Assembly (NCBI RefSeq): GCF_016742955.1
Contig: NZ_JABBYC010000024.1
Coordinates: 1 to 62,302 of the forward strand
DNA from: Myceligenerans indicum
GTDB lineage: Bacteria; Actinomycetota; Actinomycetes; Actinomycetales; Cellulomonadaceae
DNA: 62,302 nucleotides
Reading direction: 5' to 3'
Positions within the stretch are counted from its first letter, which is position 1; each line of letters opens with the position of its first letter. Below the pieces are notes generated by a model. The model was given only the letters and a program-made list of their open reading frames with translations. It did no database searches and was not told the origin of the DNA. A program made the position numbers and the translations under genes. Shown here piece after piece: positions 16,986 to 25,852 of this stretch.

Positions 16986-17133
16986 TGGGTCCGGATTCCA
17001 GGAGGCAGCGCTGCCTCGCCGTGGTGCGAGCTGCCGCTGTGGGTTCCCGGGTACGAACCTGACGCTGGCCGCCATCGGCTCTATCGAGACGTGCCGTGAC
17101 TCTGAAGCGGCACGCAGCCGTACGGATAGGCTT

Positions 17134-17802
17134 GTGCGCTGTGACCAATCCCGAGATCCGAGCACCACTGCGCGGACCGCCGTCGGGCAATCCCTCGATC
17201 ATGACCTGGCCGCAGCGGTCACCGCGCACCACGCCTTCGTCCCCGGATTCGCCGGCGACGCCGCGGAGGCACGACCGCATCTGGCTGAGGCCGCCGCACA
17301 TCCCGCGCTCAGCGAGAGTTCGTGGCTGCGGTCATGGGTGAACTGCGTTGCTGCCGAGGTCCACGCGCGCACCGGACAAGCCGCGCGTTCTCGCGTACAC
17401 ATCGCGATGGCCGAAGCGGAACTCACCGAACAAGACAACGGCACGCCCGGGTGGTTCGACTTCTACGACCCGGCACGCCTGGCGGGATTCGCGGGTAACG
17501 CTGAACTTCTGGGTGGCAACCCGCTGGCAGCACAGACATGGCTGGCTACGGCATTGGACGGCTTGGACGAGAAGTCAGTCAAACAGCGCCCCGTACTCTT
17601 GCTTGACCTCGCGGCCGCCTCGGCAACTGTCGACCCGGCGCAGGCTGCCGCGCATGCCGACGATGCGATGTCGATCATGGAGAACGCGCCCTACGCCACC
17701 GCCGTCGACCGTATGCACGACGTCGTCGCCGCGCTCTCGACCAGTCCGTACGGACCACAACTCGCTGAGCGTGCCGCAGTCCTCGCTGCTCCATCGCGGT
17801 AG
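17134..17802 (+). pseudogene. Beheaded regulator: TPR-like C-terminal domain only
   Basis: The frame encodes about 200 helical residues (HDLAAAVTAHHAFVPGFAGD ... WFDFYDPARLAGFAGNAELL ... ) of the type found at the C terminus of ~400-residue HTH_XRE/TPR regulators of Streptomyces and relatives. The HTH is missing: upstream in frame lies the IS1249-like relic. A −10-like TAGGCT (17127-17132) precedes a GTG at 17141 that is in a different frame, as if an original promoter and start had been joined to the 3' part by a deletion. A second truncated gene of the same type occurs at 60267-60683. Confidence 0.6.
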
Positions 17803-17805
17803 CGG

Positions 17806-18489
17806 CTACCCTGCGGCAGCGGCGTTGTGCTTCGCGACGTGGTCCGGTAGTTCAGCCAGAGAGTCCAGCTGGAACAAGCACTGTGCCTCGTAGTCCTCAC
17901 CGAGGATCCGCGCCGCAGTCTCGCCGCGCAGGATGTGACCCCACGGGCCACGCCGCAGGACCGCGGTCTCGATCCCGAGAGTCAGTGCGGGCCGGATGTC
18001 GTTGTCGAGCCGGTCACCCACGTACAGAATTTCGCCCGCCGCAACGCCGGCCTCCACGACGAGCCGCTCGAAGAACGCCACGTCGGGCTTCTCCGCGTCC
18101 CACGAGTCCGACGTGCCCAGCACATCGCACGGCAGGTCCAGCTCCCGCAGGATTCCCTCGGCCCGCAGTGTCTGGTTGCCCGCGATCCCAACCACGAGAC
18201 CTTGGCTTCGAAGCTGCGACAGGCAGGATCGGACGTCCGCGTACAGGTCGTCCTCACCGAACCACTCCGGCCGACCAGCCTCCGTACGACGCTCACGCTC
18301 GACCGTCAGATCGAACCCCGGCCGGAACTCGCCGAAGGTCTCCCGGTAGTCCCGGCCTTGCGCGATCACAGCTCCGAACACAGCCGAGAACGTCTGGCGC
18401 GGAACCCCAAGCCAATCGGCCCACGTCCCGTACTCCCGCGTCTCGTTGACCAAGACCTCGCCGACATCGAAGAACACCGCGCGAATCAT
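17806..18489 (-). CDS. HAD-superfamily hydrolase
   Basis: 227 residues. Motif I is FFDVGEVLVNE with nucleophile D8; the second Asp of DxD is Gly, as in the 'DxGG' epoxide-hydrolase-like subgroup. A helical cap (~15-85), motif II (GIAGNQ), the Lys of motif III (DAEKPDVAFF) and motif IV (YVGDRLDNDI) follow. Likely a phosphatase or dehalogenase-like enzyme; the substrate is unknown. TAGGCT six bases before the ATG suggests a leaderless transcript. It is convergent with the beheaded regulator (three-base gap). Confidence 0.85.
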   Translation of the reverse strand: MIRAVFFDVGEVLVNETREYGTWADWLGVPRQTFSAVFGAVIAQGRDYRETFGEFRPGFDLTVERERRTEAGRPEWFGEDDLYADVRSCLSQLRSQGLVVGIAGNQTLRAEGILRELDLPCDVLGTSDSWDAEKPDVAFFERLVVEAGVAAGEILYVGDRLDNDIRPALTLGIETAVLRRGPWGHILRGETAARILGEDYEAQCLFQLDSLAELPDHVAKHNAAAAG

Positions 18490-18578
18490 GCTTCGAGCCT
18501 ATCGTGACCAGGCCGGATGCCACGGTCCTTAGGAGCTCGCCAGGGTGCGTCCGCCTACCGCGCTGCTGCAACGAAGAA

Positions 18579-18602
18579 CCCCGGGATCCGAAGATCCCGG
18601 GG
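18579..18602 (-). terminator. Rho-independent terminator of the tRNA-Ser gene
   Basis: Perfect 10-bp stem CCCCGGGATC/GATCCCGGGG with a four-base loop. Read on the minus strand it follows the tRNA 3' end by nine bases and is followed by TTCTTCGTT. Confidence 0.8.
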
Positions 18603-18611
18603 CTAGTCCGG

Positions 18612-18696
18612 CGGAGGATGGGGGATTCGAACCCCCGAGGGCGTGAACCCAACACGCTTTCCAAGCGTGCGCCATAGGCCGCTAGGCGAATCCTCC
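18612..18696 (-). tRNA. tRNA-Ser (anticodon GGA)
   Basis: Minus-strand cloverleaf of about 85 bases: acceptor arm GGAGGAT/ATCCTCC, anticodon stem CACGC/GCGTG around loop TTGGAAA (anticodon GGA, reading UCC/UCU), a long variable arm typical of serine tRNA, and T arm GGGGG-TTCGAAT-CCCCC. CCA is not encoded. Confidence 0.95.
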
Positions 18697-18888
18697 TCGT
18701 GCCCTCGGGCACGGCCGAGCCGACCGCGCGAACGCGTACCGGGAACGGCCTGACGAGGATACCGGACCGAAGGGGCTGAGGCCGAATCGAAACGGGGTGG
18801 CAGGGGTGTGACGTGATCGTTCGCCCGGGTCCATGCGGGTACCACCGCAGGATTCGGGATTCCGGGACACCCTCGGTTATGGTGGTGG

Positions 18889-18982
18889 CAGACCCCTCGT
18901 GCGGCATCACCTCGCCGAACTCCCCCAGGGCCGGAAGGCAGCAAGGGTAAGTGAGCTCTGGTGGGTGTGCGAGGGGTCCTTG
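18889..18982 (+). ncRNA. ffs: Signal recognition particle RNA (4.5S type)
   Basis: The terminal stem pairs GACCCCTCG (18891-18899) with CGAGGGGTC (18970-18978). The conserved apical SRP54-binding region GGCCGGAAGGCAGCAAGG lies at about 18930-18946. It is the short bacterial form without an Alu domain. It binds Ffh to target membrane proteins. Location upstream of dnaX is the usual actinobacterial order, although four kb of other genes now lie between. Confidence 0.93.
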
Positions 18983-19004
18983 CTGTCCCCGGGAGGGTTC
19001 CGTG

Positions 19005-19036
19005 GGTCGACGGGTCGACGGGTCGACGGGTCGACG
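19005..19036. repeat. Four tandem copies of an 8-bp unit
   Basis: GGTCGACG is repeated four times without interruption between the SRP RNA and the ABC permease 3' end. Each unit contains the palindrome GTCGAC. It is a simple tandem repeat, probably slippage-prone; no role is evident. Confidence 0.85.
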
Positions 19037-19071
19037 GACAACGGACGACGGAGCAGGCGGGCAGGCGCCCG

Positions 19072-19860
19072 TCAGATGTCGTCGAGTCGCCCCCATGCAT
19101 GGGTGACGGCGATCGCGCCGGCCGGAGCGACCGCCGCGGCCAGAGCCAGGTTCGGCAGGCCGACGTCCGCTGCGGCTTCCGCCCCTCCCATCTGCGTCCA
19201 CAGCGACGTGGCCGCGTACGGGAACCACGGACCCACACCGAGCGCGGTGACGAGCTGCGCCACCACGACGACCCCGATCAGCACTCCGATCGTGCCGAGC
19301 GGGCTGCGGGTGACCGTGGCAACCCAGCCGAACGGGATCGACAGCCCAGCGGAGAGCAACCCTGCGGTCAGAGCGAGGCCGGCCCGGGACCAGGTGTCGT
19401 CGACGAACGGCTGCCCTGTGACGGCGCAGATCAGGGCTGTCACGGCGACTGTTGACCCGACGGTGGCCACCACGCAGGACGCCAGCCACATGACGTGCAC
19501 GAGGACCTTGGCGAGGGCCACACTGCCGCTGGAGGTGGCCATCCCCGCCCGTGCCCCGGCGAGGCCTGTGGCGACCTCCTGGCCGAACGTCCAGGCCATG
19601 GCGAAACCGCCCGCCATCACGATCGCGACGGACAGGATCTGGGCCGCCACGAGAACCTGCGTCGCAGACAGCGGTCCGGTCGCGTACGGGGCGAACTTCG
19701 CGGTGGTGATCGTCGCCGCCGTGTCCGCGCGGGCGAGCGCCACCGCTCCGACGGATGCCGCGGGGACGGCGAGCAGGAGAATCGCCGTGGCGAGGCGGAC
19801 GACCGTGGAGCGCACGCAGAGGAGCCACTCCGTCTCCCAGGCGGCGGCGAAGCCGCTCAT
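19072..19860 (-). CDS. ABC-2 type permease
   Basis: 262 residues with six membrane segments, starting MSGFAAAWETEWLLCVRSTVV. It overlaps the ATPase stop by four bases (ATGA), so both subunits are made together. Family: lipid/drug or Na+-type ABC-2 exporters. The substrate is unknown. Confidence 0.87.
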   Translation of the reverse strand: MSGFAAAWETEWLLCVRSTVVRLATAILLLAVPAASVGAVALARADTAATITTAKFAPYATGPLSATQVLVAAQILSVAIVMAGGFAMAWTFGQEVATGLAGARAGMATSSGSVALAKVLVHVMWLASCVVATVGSTVAVTALICAVTGQPFVDDTWSRAGLALTAGLLSAGLSIPFGWVATVTRSPLGTIGVLIGVVVVAQLVTALGVGPWFPYAATSLWTQMGGAEAAADVGLPNLALAAAVAPAGAIAVTHAWGRLDDI

Positions 19861-20600
19861 TGCGCCACCTCCGGGCCGGCCGCGGAGCGCGTGTCGGCGT
19901 CGTGCACGACTTCGAAGAAGCGGCGTTCCAGGTCCGTGCCGCCAGGCTCGAGCTGACCGACGACACGGCCGTCGTGCACGACGACGATCCGGTCCGCCAC
20001 ACGTGAGACCTCGTCGAGGTGGTGGCTGGATACCAGGATCGCCGCGCCGCGTGCGGCGCATTCGCGGATCAGGTCACGCACGACGACGACGCCACGCGGG
20101 TCCAGGGCGCTGGTGGGTTCGTCGAGCACGACGGCCTCGGGCGCGTGAACGGTGGCGCAGGCGATGCCCAGGCGTTGCCTGTTGCCCTGGGACAGGGCGC
20201 GCGATCGCGTGTGCGCCCACGGTTCGAGTGCGAGCTGCCCGACGGCCGTGGAGGCGGCGCGGGTTGCGGACGTGCGGTCGAGGCCGTGGAGGCGGGCAGC
20301 CGCTCGGATGTTCTCCCTGACGGTGAGCTCGGGGTGCGCGAACGGGGCGTCCACGAGTTGCCCGAAGCGGCGTGCGACGTGTCCGGGCAGGCGGCCCGGG
20401 CCGTGGCCGAACAGTCTGGGGGTGCCTCGGTCGGGACGGAGCCGGCCGGCGAGGATACGCATCGCCGTCGTCTTGCCGGCACCGTTGAATCCGATCAGGG
20501 CGACGACCTCACCGGAGTCGACGGTGATCGAGAACTGGTCGAGAGCGGTCCGGGCGCCGAAGGAGTGGGAGACCCGATCGAGCTCAAGGGCTGGGCTCAC
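19857..20600 (-). CDS. ABC transporter ATP-binding protein
   Basis: 247 residues with Walker A GFNGAGKTT (~38), signature LSQGNRQRL, Walker B VVLDEPTSALDP and H-loop VSSHHLDE. The GTG start at 20600 overlaps the upstream VOC gene stop (GTGA). Together with the next gene it makes an ABC-2 exporter. Confidence 0.92.
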   Translation of the reverse strand: MSPALELDRVSHSFGARTALDQFSITVDSGEVVALIGFNGAGKTTAMRILAGRLRPDRGTPRLFGHGPGRLPGHVARRFGQLVDAPFAHPELTVRENIRAAARLHGLDRTSATRAASTAVGQLALEPWAHTRSRALSQGNRQRLGIACATVHAPEAVVLDEPTSALDPRGVVVVRDLIRECAARGAAILVSSHHLDEVSRVADRIVVVHDGRVVGQLEPGGTDLERRFFEVVHDADTRSAAGPEVAQ

Positions 20601-20998
20601 GGCGCGTCCCCGGCCACGATCTCTGCCTCGAAGCCGTCCTCGTTCCTGAGATAGGCGGCGTAGTGGTCAGGCCCGCCGGCGAACGGGTGCTGGTCGTGGA
20701 ACATGAGCGCCCAGCCGTGGGAGGTCGCGTCGGCGACGAGCGCGTCGACCTCCATCCTGCTGCCGCCGTGGAACGCGAGGTGGTTCAGGCCCGGGCGCCG
20801 TCGATCGTGCGACGAGGCCGAGAGCGCTGGGCTCTGTTCGGCTACCACGTAGGTGCCGCCGAGAGTCCAGCTCACCCCCTCCGGCCAGCGCTGATATTCG
20901 GTGTAGCCGAGACGCGACAGGAGCCGGCCCCAGGACTGCTCGGCTCGGGGCAGGTCGGGCACCCACAGTTCGATGTGATGAAGCATCCCGCGAGTCAT
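20597..20998 (-). CDS. VOC-family (glyoxalase-like) protein
   Basis: 133 residues forming one vicinal-oxygen-chelate domain: LHHIELWVPDLPRAEQSWG at the start, GLNHLAFHGGSR in the middle, and the GPDHYAAYLRNEDGFEAEIV end with metal-ligand-type His and Glu. ATG at 20998 has AAGGA eight bases upstream; 21004, 21007 and 20986 are other candidates. First gene of a coupled run VOC - ATPase - permease. VOC proteins next to exporters are often resistance proteins binding or modifying small molecules; that is inference. Confidence 0.87.
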   Translation of the reverse strand: MTRGMLHHIELWVPDLPRAEQSWGRLLSRLGYTEYQRWPEGVSWTLGGTYVVAEQSPALSASSHDRRRPGLNHLAFHGGSRMEVDALVADATSHGWALMFHDQHPFAGGPDHYAAYLRNEDGFEAEIVAGDAP

Positions 20999-21239
20999 GC
21001 GCATCATCCTTGCAGGCGGTGACGAGCCGTTCCCACGACGTGACCGGCGCGGCCGCAGTACGACGGAGTCCGTAGCGATCAGAAGGGCGGTTCCTCGGAA
21101 GGGTCAGGTCGAGGGCCGACGGCGGCAGGGGGCTTCGTGTAGCGGCGGCCCGTCGGTGCAGTCCAGCGCTCGGAGTGCCCCTGTCCGGCGCGGCCCTCAG
21201 CGAATCCCGGGGCCGGTGCGCCCTGGCATGCTGTCCCGC

Positions 21240-21815
21240 ATGGTCAGCACCGCGGCACCTCGCTCCGTCGATGAACTCGTCACCCACGTCGCATCCGGCG
21301 CTGCCGTCAAGTACCTGCACTTCTGGGGCCACAAGCCTGAGGCAGACGGCGCACTCGGCCGCGGCTGCCTGAGTCAGTGGTGGCCCTCGCCGTTCACGGT
21401 CGAGGGGGTGGTGTATCAAACGGCCGAGCACTGGATGATGGCCGAGAAGGCGCGCCTCTTCCAGGACGCCGAGGCCGAACGGGCCGCGGTGGAGGCTGCG
21501 AACCCCGCCCTGGCGAAGGCGGCAGGACGCACGGTGCGAGGATTCGAGGACTCGATCTGGGAGCGAGAGCGCTTCGACGTCGTCGTCCGGGGGAGCCTCC
21601 ACAAGTTCTTGTCAACTCCTGAACTGCGCACCTATCTCGTCAACACCGGCGAACGCGTCCTCGTCGAGGCGAGTCCGCGTGACCGGATCTGGGGCATCGG
21701 CATGGGGGCGCGCAACGAGAACGCCGAGACCCCGAGCGCCTGGCGAGGGCTCAACCTGCTCGGCTTCGCCCTGATGGAGGCGCGGGCCAGGCTGCGTGGC
21801 GCCACGACGGAATAG
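21240..21815 (+). CDS. NADAR-family protein (YbiA-like N-glycosidase)
   Basis: About 191 residues with NADAR hallmarks: KYLHFWGHKP, LSQWWPSPF, YQTAEHWMMAEKARLF and the C-terminal GIGMGARNENAETPSAWRG...NLLGFALMEAR. Members cleave N-glycosidic bonds in riboflavin-pathway intermediates or remove ADP-ribose-type adducts, so metabolite repair is the best guess. An ATG four codons earlier (21228) is an alternative start. Confidence 0.88.
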   Translation: MVSTAAPRSVDELVTHVASGAAVKYLHFWGHKPEADGALGRGCLSQWWPSPFTVEGVVYQTAEHWMMAEKARLFQDAEAERAAVEAANPALAKAAGRTVRGFEDSIWERERFDVVVRGSLHKFLSTPELRTYLVNTGERVLVEASPRDRIWGIGMGARNENAETPSAWRGLNLLGFALMEARARLRGATTE

Positions 21816-21902
21816 GCGTGCTCCGGGCCGACCTTCGAAATCCTGGCCGCGAACCGGCGCTCGGACCTGCTCGCCGGCGCACGTCGTCCTACAGTGGGCG
21901 AC

Positions 21903-22379
21903 ATGGCGAACAAGGCGATGCCCGGCTGGCTCCGACGTGCGTTCGCCGTGCCGAACCTGCTCTACCGGTGCGGCCTCGGCAGTCTGCTCGGTCACCGATT
22001 CGTGCAGCTCACGCATGTGGGGCGGCGGAGCGGACGGTCACATACCACCGTGCTGGAGGTCGTGCGCTACGACCACGCCACGGGTGAGACCTTCGTGGTG
22101 GCCGCCTTCGGGAAGCACTCGGACTGGCTGCTCAACATCACGTCGGGTTCCGGCGTGCGCGTCAGCTTCGGGAAGACGCCACGAGCGGCGTCATACCGCG
22201 TGGTACCGACCGATGAGGCTGCGGAGGTGTTCGCCGGGTATGAACGCCGCAATCGGCTGTTGATGCCGGTGGCCCGGCCTCTCCTCGGCAGGTTCAGCGG
22301 GTTCGAGTATCACAGCACCGACGCGGACCGCCGCCGGCTGTTCGAGACCCTGCCGATGCTCGCCTTCCTTCCTGCCTGA
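21903..22379 (+). CDS. Deazaflavin (F420)-dependent nitroreductase-family protein
   Basis: 158 residues of the Ddn/DUF385 split-barrel family: LTHVGRRSGRSHTTVLEVVRYD is the typical F420-contacting strand region, followed by the FGKHSDWLLNI segment. Members reduce quinones or nitro compounds with F420H2. The ATG at 21903 has TACAGT seven bases upstream, which suggests a leaderless mRNA. With the LLM gene it suggests that the cell makes F420. Confidence 0.88.
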   Translation: MANKAMPGWLRRAFAVPNLLYRCGLGSLLGHRFVQLTHVGRRSGRSHTTVLEVVRYDHATGETFVVAAFGKHSDWLLNITSGSGVRVSFGKTPRAASYRVVPTDEAAEVFAGYERRNRLLMPVARPLLGRFSGFEYHSTDADRRRLFETLPMLAFLPA

Positions 22380-22448
22380 TCAGCGGTCAGTCTCCGCGGG
22401 CCCGGCCTCGTGACCTGTCGCGTTCGCTCGGGCCGCCTTCCCGTCCCG

Positions 22449-22919
22449 TCAACGCTCGGGCTGCCCGCCGTCGCTCGCACCGACCTCCGCGGAGACGGCC
22501 TTCTCATGCCACGCGGTGAGCAGATCGAGGCTGAGGGGCGCGATCGGATGAGGGAGACGAGGCGTCGTCGGCGTCGCCGGATCGATCCACCTCAACTCCT
22601 CCAGTTCCGCCTGCGCTCGCGGGTGCTCACCCGGCTCCAGCCGGACCACGAAGGCGTGCGCGTCGACACGGTGGTCCGGTTCGTTCGCCGCAGGTGCGCT
22701 GAACCGCCCGAGCGGTTCCACGCGCGTGGGCAGGAGCGCAAGGCCGACCTCCTCCTCGAACTCGCGCAGCAGGGCCGGGACCGGCTCCTCGCCCGGCTCG
22801 ATCTTGCCGCCCACCTGCATGTACGACGTCGTGCCCCGCTTGCGTGCCAGGAGGTGACGCCCGTCGGTACCGACCACCACCGCCGCGACGATCCGCAGCG
22901 TTGCGGGCGGCGCCGTCAC
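22449..22919 (-). CDS. Nudix hydrolase
   Basis: 156 residues with a complete Nudix box at residues ~38-60 (GKIEPGEEPVPALLREFEEE followed by VGL). The GTG start overlaps the dnaX stop (GTGA). Substrate is unknown; members clear oxidised or unusual nucleoside diphosphate derivatives. Confidence 0.9.
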   Translation of the reverse strand: MTAPPATLRIVAAVVVGTDGRHLLARKRGTTSYMQVGGKIEPGEEPVPALLREFEEEVGLALLPTRVEPLGRFSAPAANEPDHRVDAHAFVVRLEPGEHPRAQAELEELRWIDPATPTTPRLPHPIAPLSLDLLTAWHEKAVSAEVGASDGGQPER

Positions 22920-25744
22920 GCCTGATCGACCTTCTCGTCGATCACCGTTCCGCCCAGCACCTTCACGACGAGTGGCACCCCGACGAGCCCGTTGCCCCCG
23001 GTCTCAAGATCCGGATCGTCGGCAGACAGCTCGTCGTACGTGGCGGCCCGGCCCACCGGTGACGCAGAGGTCCCCGATGGCCCCGTCGAGGCCGTGGCGG
23101 CGCCGGCCGCATCGGGGTTGCGTGCCGCTTGTGCGCGTCGCAACGCCTCCCGGGCGCGCTCGGCACCGGTCAGCCGGCCCGGTGAACCCTGAGTGGCGTA
23201 GACCGACTCCGGGACGGGCGGCGGCGACGGGGTGCGGTCCCCGCCGGGCTCGAGGTCGTCGTCGTAGTCCGGCGGAGGTTCGGGGATCGGTTCGTCGTCC
23301 GGGGGCGTGGCGGTCGCCGTGGACGACGCCGGCGCCGTCGCCGGGCGTTCGGCGACGGCGACGGCGACGGCAGCCGCGCCGACAGGCTTCTGTGCGGCGA
23401 CTCCACCGGGGGGACCGGCCGGTTCAGCCCGGGACGGCTGCGAGCCCGGGGACAGCGGAGCGGACTCGGTGGGCTGGTTCCTCGACGGGGCCGCGCTTGC
23501 CGTTGTCGCTGTGCCGGACCTCGCACCGGGGACGGGTACCGTCGGCCAGCCGTCTGGTTCGGCGGCCGGGGTCGTGGAGGCCGTCGCTTCCGGTGCTGAA
23601 TCCCTCGGGCTCTGACCGGAGTCCGTGGAGTCGGTCGAAGCCTGGGCGCCCGGGCCGGTGCTGCCGTTCTGTCCGGCGCGGCCCGAGGTGCCCCCACCGG
23701 GGCCGGAGCCGACACCAGGCTCGCCCGCTTCGTCAGGGGCCCGGTCCGGTCCTGCACCTCCGCCTGGTCCGGTGTTCCCGCCTGGTCCCGCACCTCCGCC
23801 CGGTCCGGGGTTCCCGCCCGGCCCGGCGGCGCCTGGACCTGGACCGTCCCCCACGATGCCCTCGACCTTCACCTGCACGCCGAGGGTCTGGTAGACGGCA
23901 TCCTCGACGGCGTTCGTGTGCCGGGGGTTGGAGAACGCCCGCGCGAGACCGTCCGCGCGGAAGGCCAGCTTCAGCACTGCTCCGTCGAGTGCCGCGACCT
24001 GTGCGTTCTGCCCCACGAGTGACCAGGTGACCCGGGCCGCAGACAGTGTCTCCAGTACCTCCGGCCAGCGGCGGCGTACCTCCTCCGTGGTCATCGCGCC
24101 GGAGCTGGGCGAAGCGGGGTGCTGCTCCGACCGGGGGGAGGGCGCTCCCTCGCTCGGCCGCGGGGCCTGCTCCGCCGGGGCATCCGTCGCGGGGGCTTCC
24201 GCTGCGGGGACATCCGCCGCCGGAGCGGCTGCCGGCGGGTGCACCGCCCGGTCCTCCTGAACGGCTTGCTGCGTGCGGGACGCGACGCTCTCGGTGCTGG
24301 TCGGCACGGGGGCGGCCTGGGAGGGCCCGGACACGCGAGGTTCCGCGGAAGAATCCGGCTGCTTGGTGCCGTCCCCGTTCATCTCACGGCTGTTCGTGGC
24401 AGCCCCGGAGCCGCCGGACGGCGTCGTGCCACCCGTCTGGACGTTCTTCTTCGCGCGATTCGCCTCGATCACGGCTCGTGCGGCCGCGGCTCCGGACAGA
24501 CCGCCGCCGGAACCCTCGGCGGCTGCCGGTTCGGCGGCGGGTTCGGTCACGGAAGCTCCGGCTGCCCGTGCGGCGATACCACCACGCTCCAGCCGGTCGA
24601 TACGTGCGGCGAGCCCGGCCGTGCCGTCATCGGCGCCGGGCAGCAGCAGCCGCGCGCACAGCAGCTCCAGGTGCAGGCGCGGCGACGTCGCGCCCGTCAT
24701 CTCGGTCAGCGCCGCGTTGACCAGGTCGGCCGCGCGGGACAGCTCGGCCACGCCGAGCCGTCCGGCCTGGGCGTGCATCCGTTCGAGCTGATCGGTGGGA
24801 AGCTCACGGAGCACGGCGTCGGCCGCGTCCCCGGAGACCCCGATGACGATGAGGTCACGCAGCCGTTCGAGCACGTCCTCCACGAACCGCCGCGGCTCGT
24901 GCCCGGTGGCGATGATCTGGTCCACGACGCGGAAGATGGACGCGCCGTCCCTGGCCGCCAGCGCGTCCACGACATCGTCCAGCAGGGACGAGTGCGTGTA
25001 GCCGAGCAGGCCGACCGCCAGGTCATAGCCCACCTCGCCGCCCGAGGCCCCGGCGATCAGCTGATCCATCACCGACAGTGAGTCCCGGACCGATCCACCG
25101 CCCGCTCGCGTCACGAGCGGCAGCACGCCCGCCCCGACCTGGATGCCCTCCGAGTCGGCGAGCTTCTCCAGGTACGGGGACAACACGTCCGGCGGGACCA
25201 GACGGAACGGGTAGTGATGCGTGCGCGACCGGATCGTGCCGATCACCTTGTCCGGTTCCGTCGTCGCGAAGACGAACTTGATGTGCGGCGGGGGCTCCTC
25301 GACGATCTTCAGCAGCGCGTTGAAGCCCTGCGGCGTCACCATGTGGGCCTCGTCCAGGATGAAGATCTTGTACCGGTCCCGTGCCGGGGCGAAGGTGGCC
25401 CGCTCCCTCAGGTCGCGAGCATCGTCGACGCCGTTGTGGCTGGCGGCGTCGATCTCGACGACGTCGAGCGATCCCGGCCCGCCGCGGGCCAGCTCAACGC
25501 ACGAATCGCACTCGCCGCACGGGGTGTCCAGGGGGGTCTCGGGGGTGTTGCGATGGCAGTTCAGCGTGCGCGCGAGGATCCGGGCCGACGTGGTCTTGCC
25601 GCACCCGCGCGGGCCGCTGAACAGGTAGGCATGGTTGACACGGCCGCTGCGCAACGCCTGCATGAGCGGTCCCGTCACGTGCTCCTGACCGATCATCTCG
25701 GCGAACGTGTCGGGCCGGTAGCGGCGATACAAGGCGGTGGTCAC
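22916..25744 (-). CDS. dnaX: DNA polymerase III subunits gamma/tau
   Basis: 942 residues. The AAA+ clamp-loader core fills ~1-370: Walker A SGPRGCGKTT (~43-52), zinc site Cys63/76/79/82, DEAH (~128) and sensor FVFATTEPDKVIGTIRSR. Then come domain III (~245-370), a very long Ala/Pro/Gly/Ser linker and a tau-type C terminus. The linker has short PGPGGG/GPGGNTG tandem repeats around residues 640-700. GTG at 25744 gives the canonical MTTALYRRYRP start. No slippery A-run is visible for gamma production. YbaB, which normally follows dnaX, is not here. Confidence 0.95.
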   Translation of the reverse strand: MTTALYRRYRPDTFAEMIGQEHVTGPLMQALRSGRVNHAYLFSGPRGCGKTTSARILARTLNCHRNTPETPLDTPCGECDSCVELARGGPGSLDVVEIDAASHNGVDDARDLRERATFAPARDRYKIFILDEAHMVTPQGFNALLKIVEEPPPHIKFVFATTEPDKVIGTIRSRTHHYPFRLVPPDVLSPYLEKLADSEGIQVGAGVLPLVTRAGGGSVRDSLSVMDQLIAGASGGEVGYDLAVGLLGYTHSSLLDDVVDALAARDGASIFRVVDQIIATGHEPRRFVEDVLERLRDLIVIGVSGDAADAVLRELPTDQLERMHAQAGRLGVAELSRAADLVNAALTEMTGATSPRLHLELLCARLLLPGADDGTAGLAARIDRLERGGIAARAAGASVTEPAAEPAAAEGSGGGLSGAAAARAVIEANRAKKNVQTGGTTPSGGSGAATNSREMNGDGTKQPDSSAEPRVSGPSQAAPVPTSTESVASRTQQAVQEDRAVHPPAAAPAADVPAAEAPATDAPAEQAPRPSEGAPSPRSEQHPASPSSGAMTTEEVRRRWPEVLETLSAARVTWSLVGQNAQVAALDGAVLKLAFRADGLARAFSNPRHTNAVEDAVYQTLGVQVKVEGIVGDGPGPGAAGPGGNPGPGGGAGPGGNTGPGGGAGPDRAPDEAGEPGVGSGPGGGTSGRAGQNGSTGPGAQASTDSTDSGQSPRDSAPEATASTTPAAEPDGWPTVPVPGARSGTATTASAAPSRNQPTESAPLSPGSQPSRAEPAGPPGGVAAQKPVGAAAVAVAVAERPATAPASSTATATPPDDEPIPEPPPDYDDDLEPGGDRTPSPPPVPESVYATQGSPGRLTGAERAREALRRAQAARNPDAAGAATASTGPSGTSASPVGRAATYDELSADDPDLETGGNGLVGVPLVVKVLGGTVIDEKVDQA

Positions 25745-25852
25745 GCGAGCAACGATAGACGGGGAGGCTGACACGCGCCGACAGCGACGGACGGCGCGCA
25801 CCCGAGCCGCCGCACGTCGGGTGGGCCACCACGGGTCGCCTACCATCGTCGC

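Noticed and set aside
16711..17802. One intact 363-codon gene
   Set aside because: The first half contains a transposase zinc ribbon and low-quality sequence; only the last ~200 codons look like one protein family. Treated as two relics.
19005..19036. CRISPR-like repeats
   Set aside because: Units are only 8 bp, directly adjacent, without spacers, and no cas genes exist in the window.
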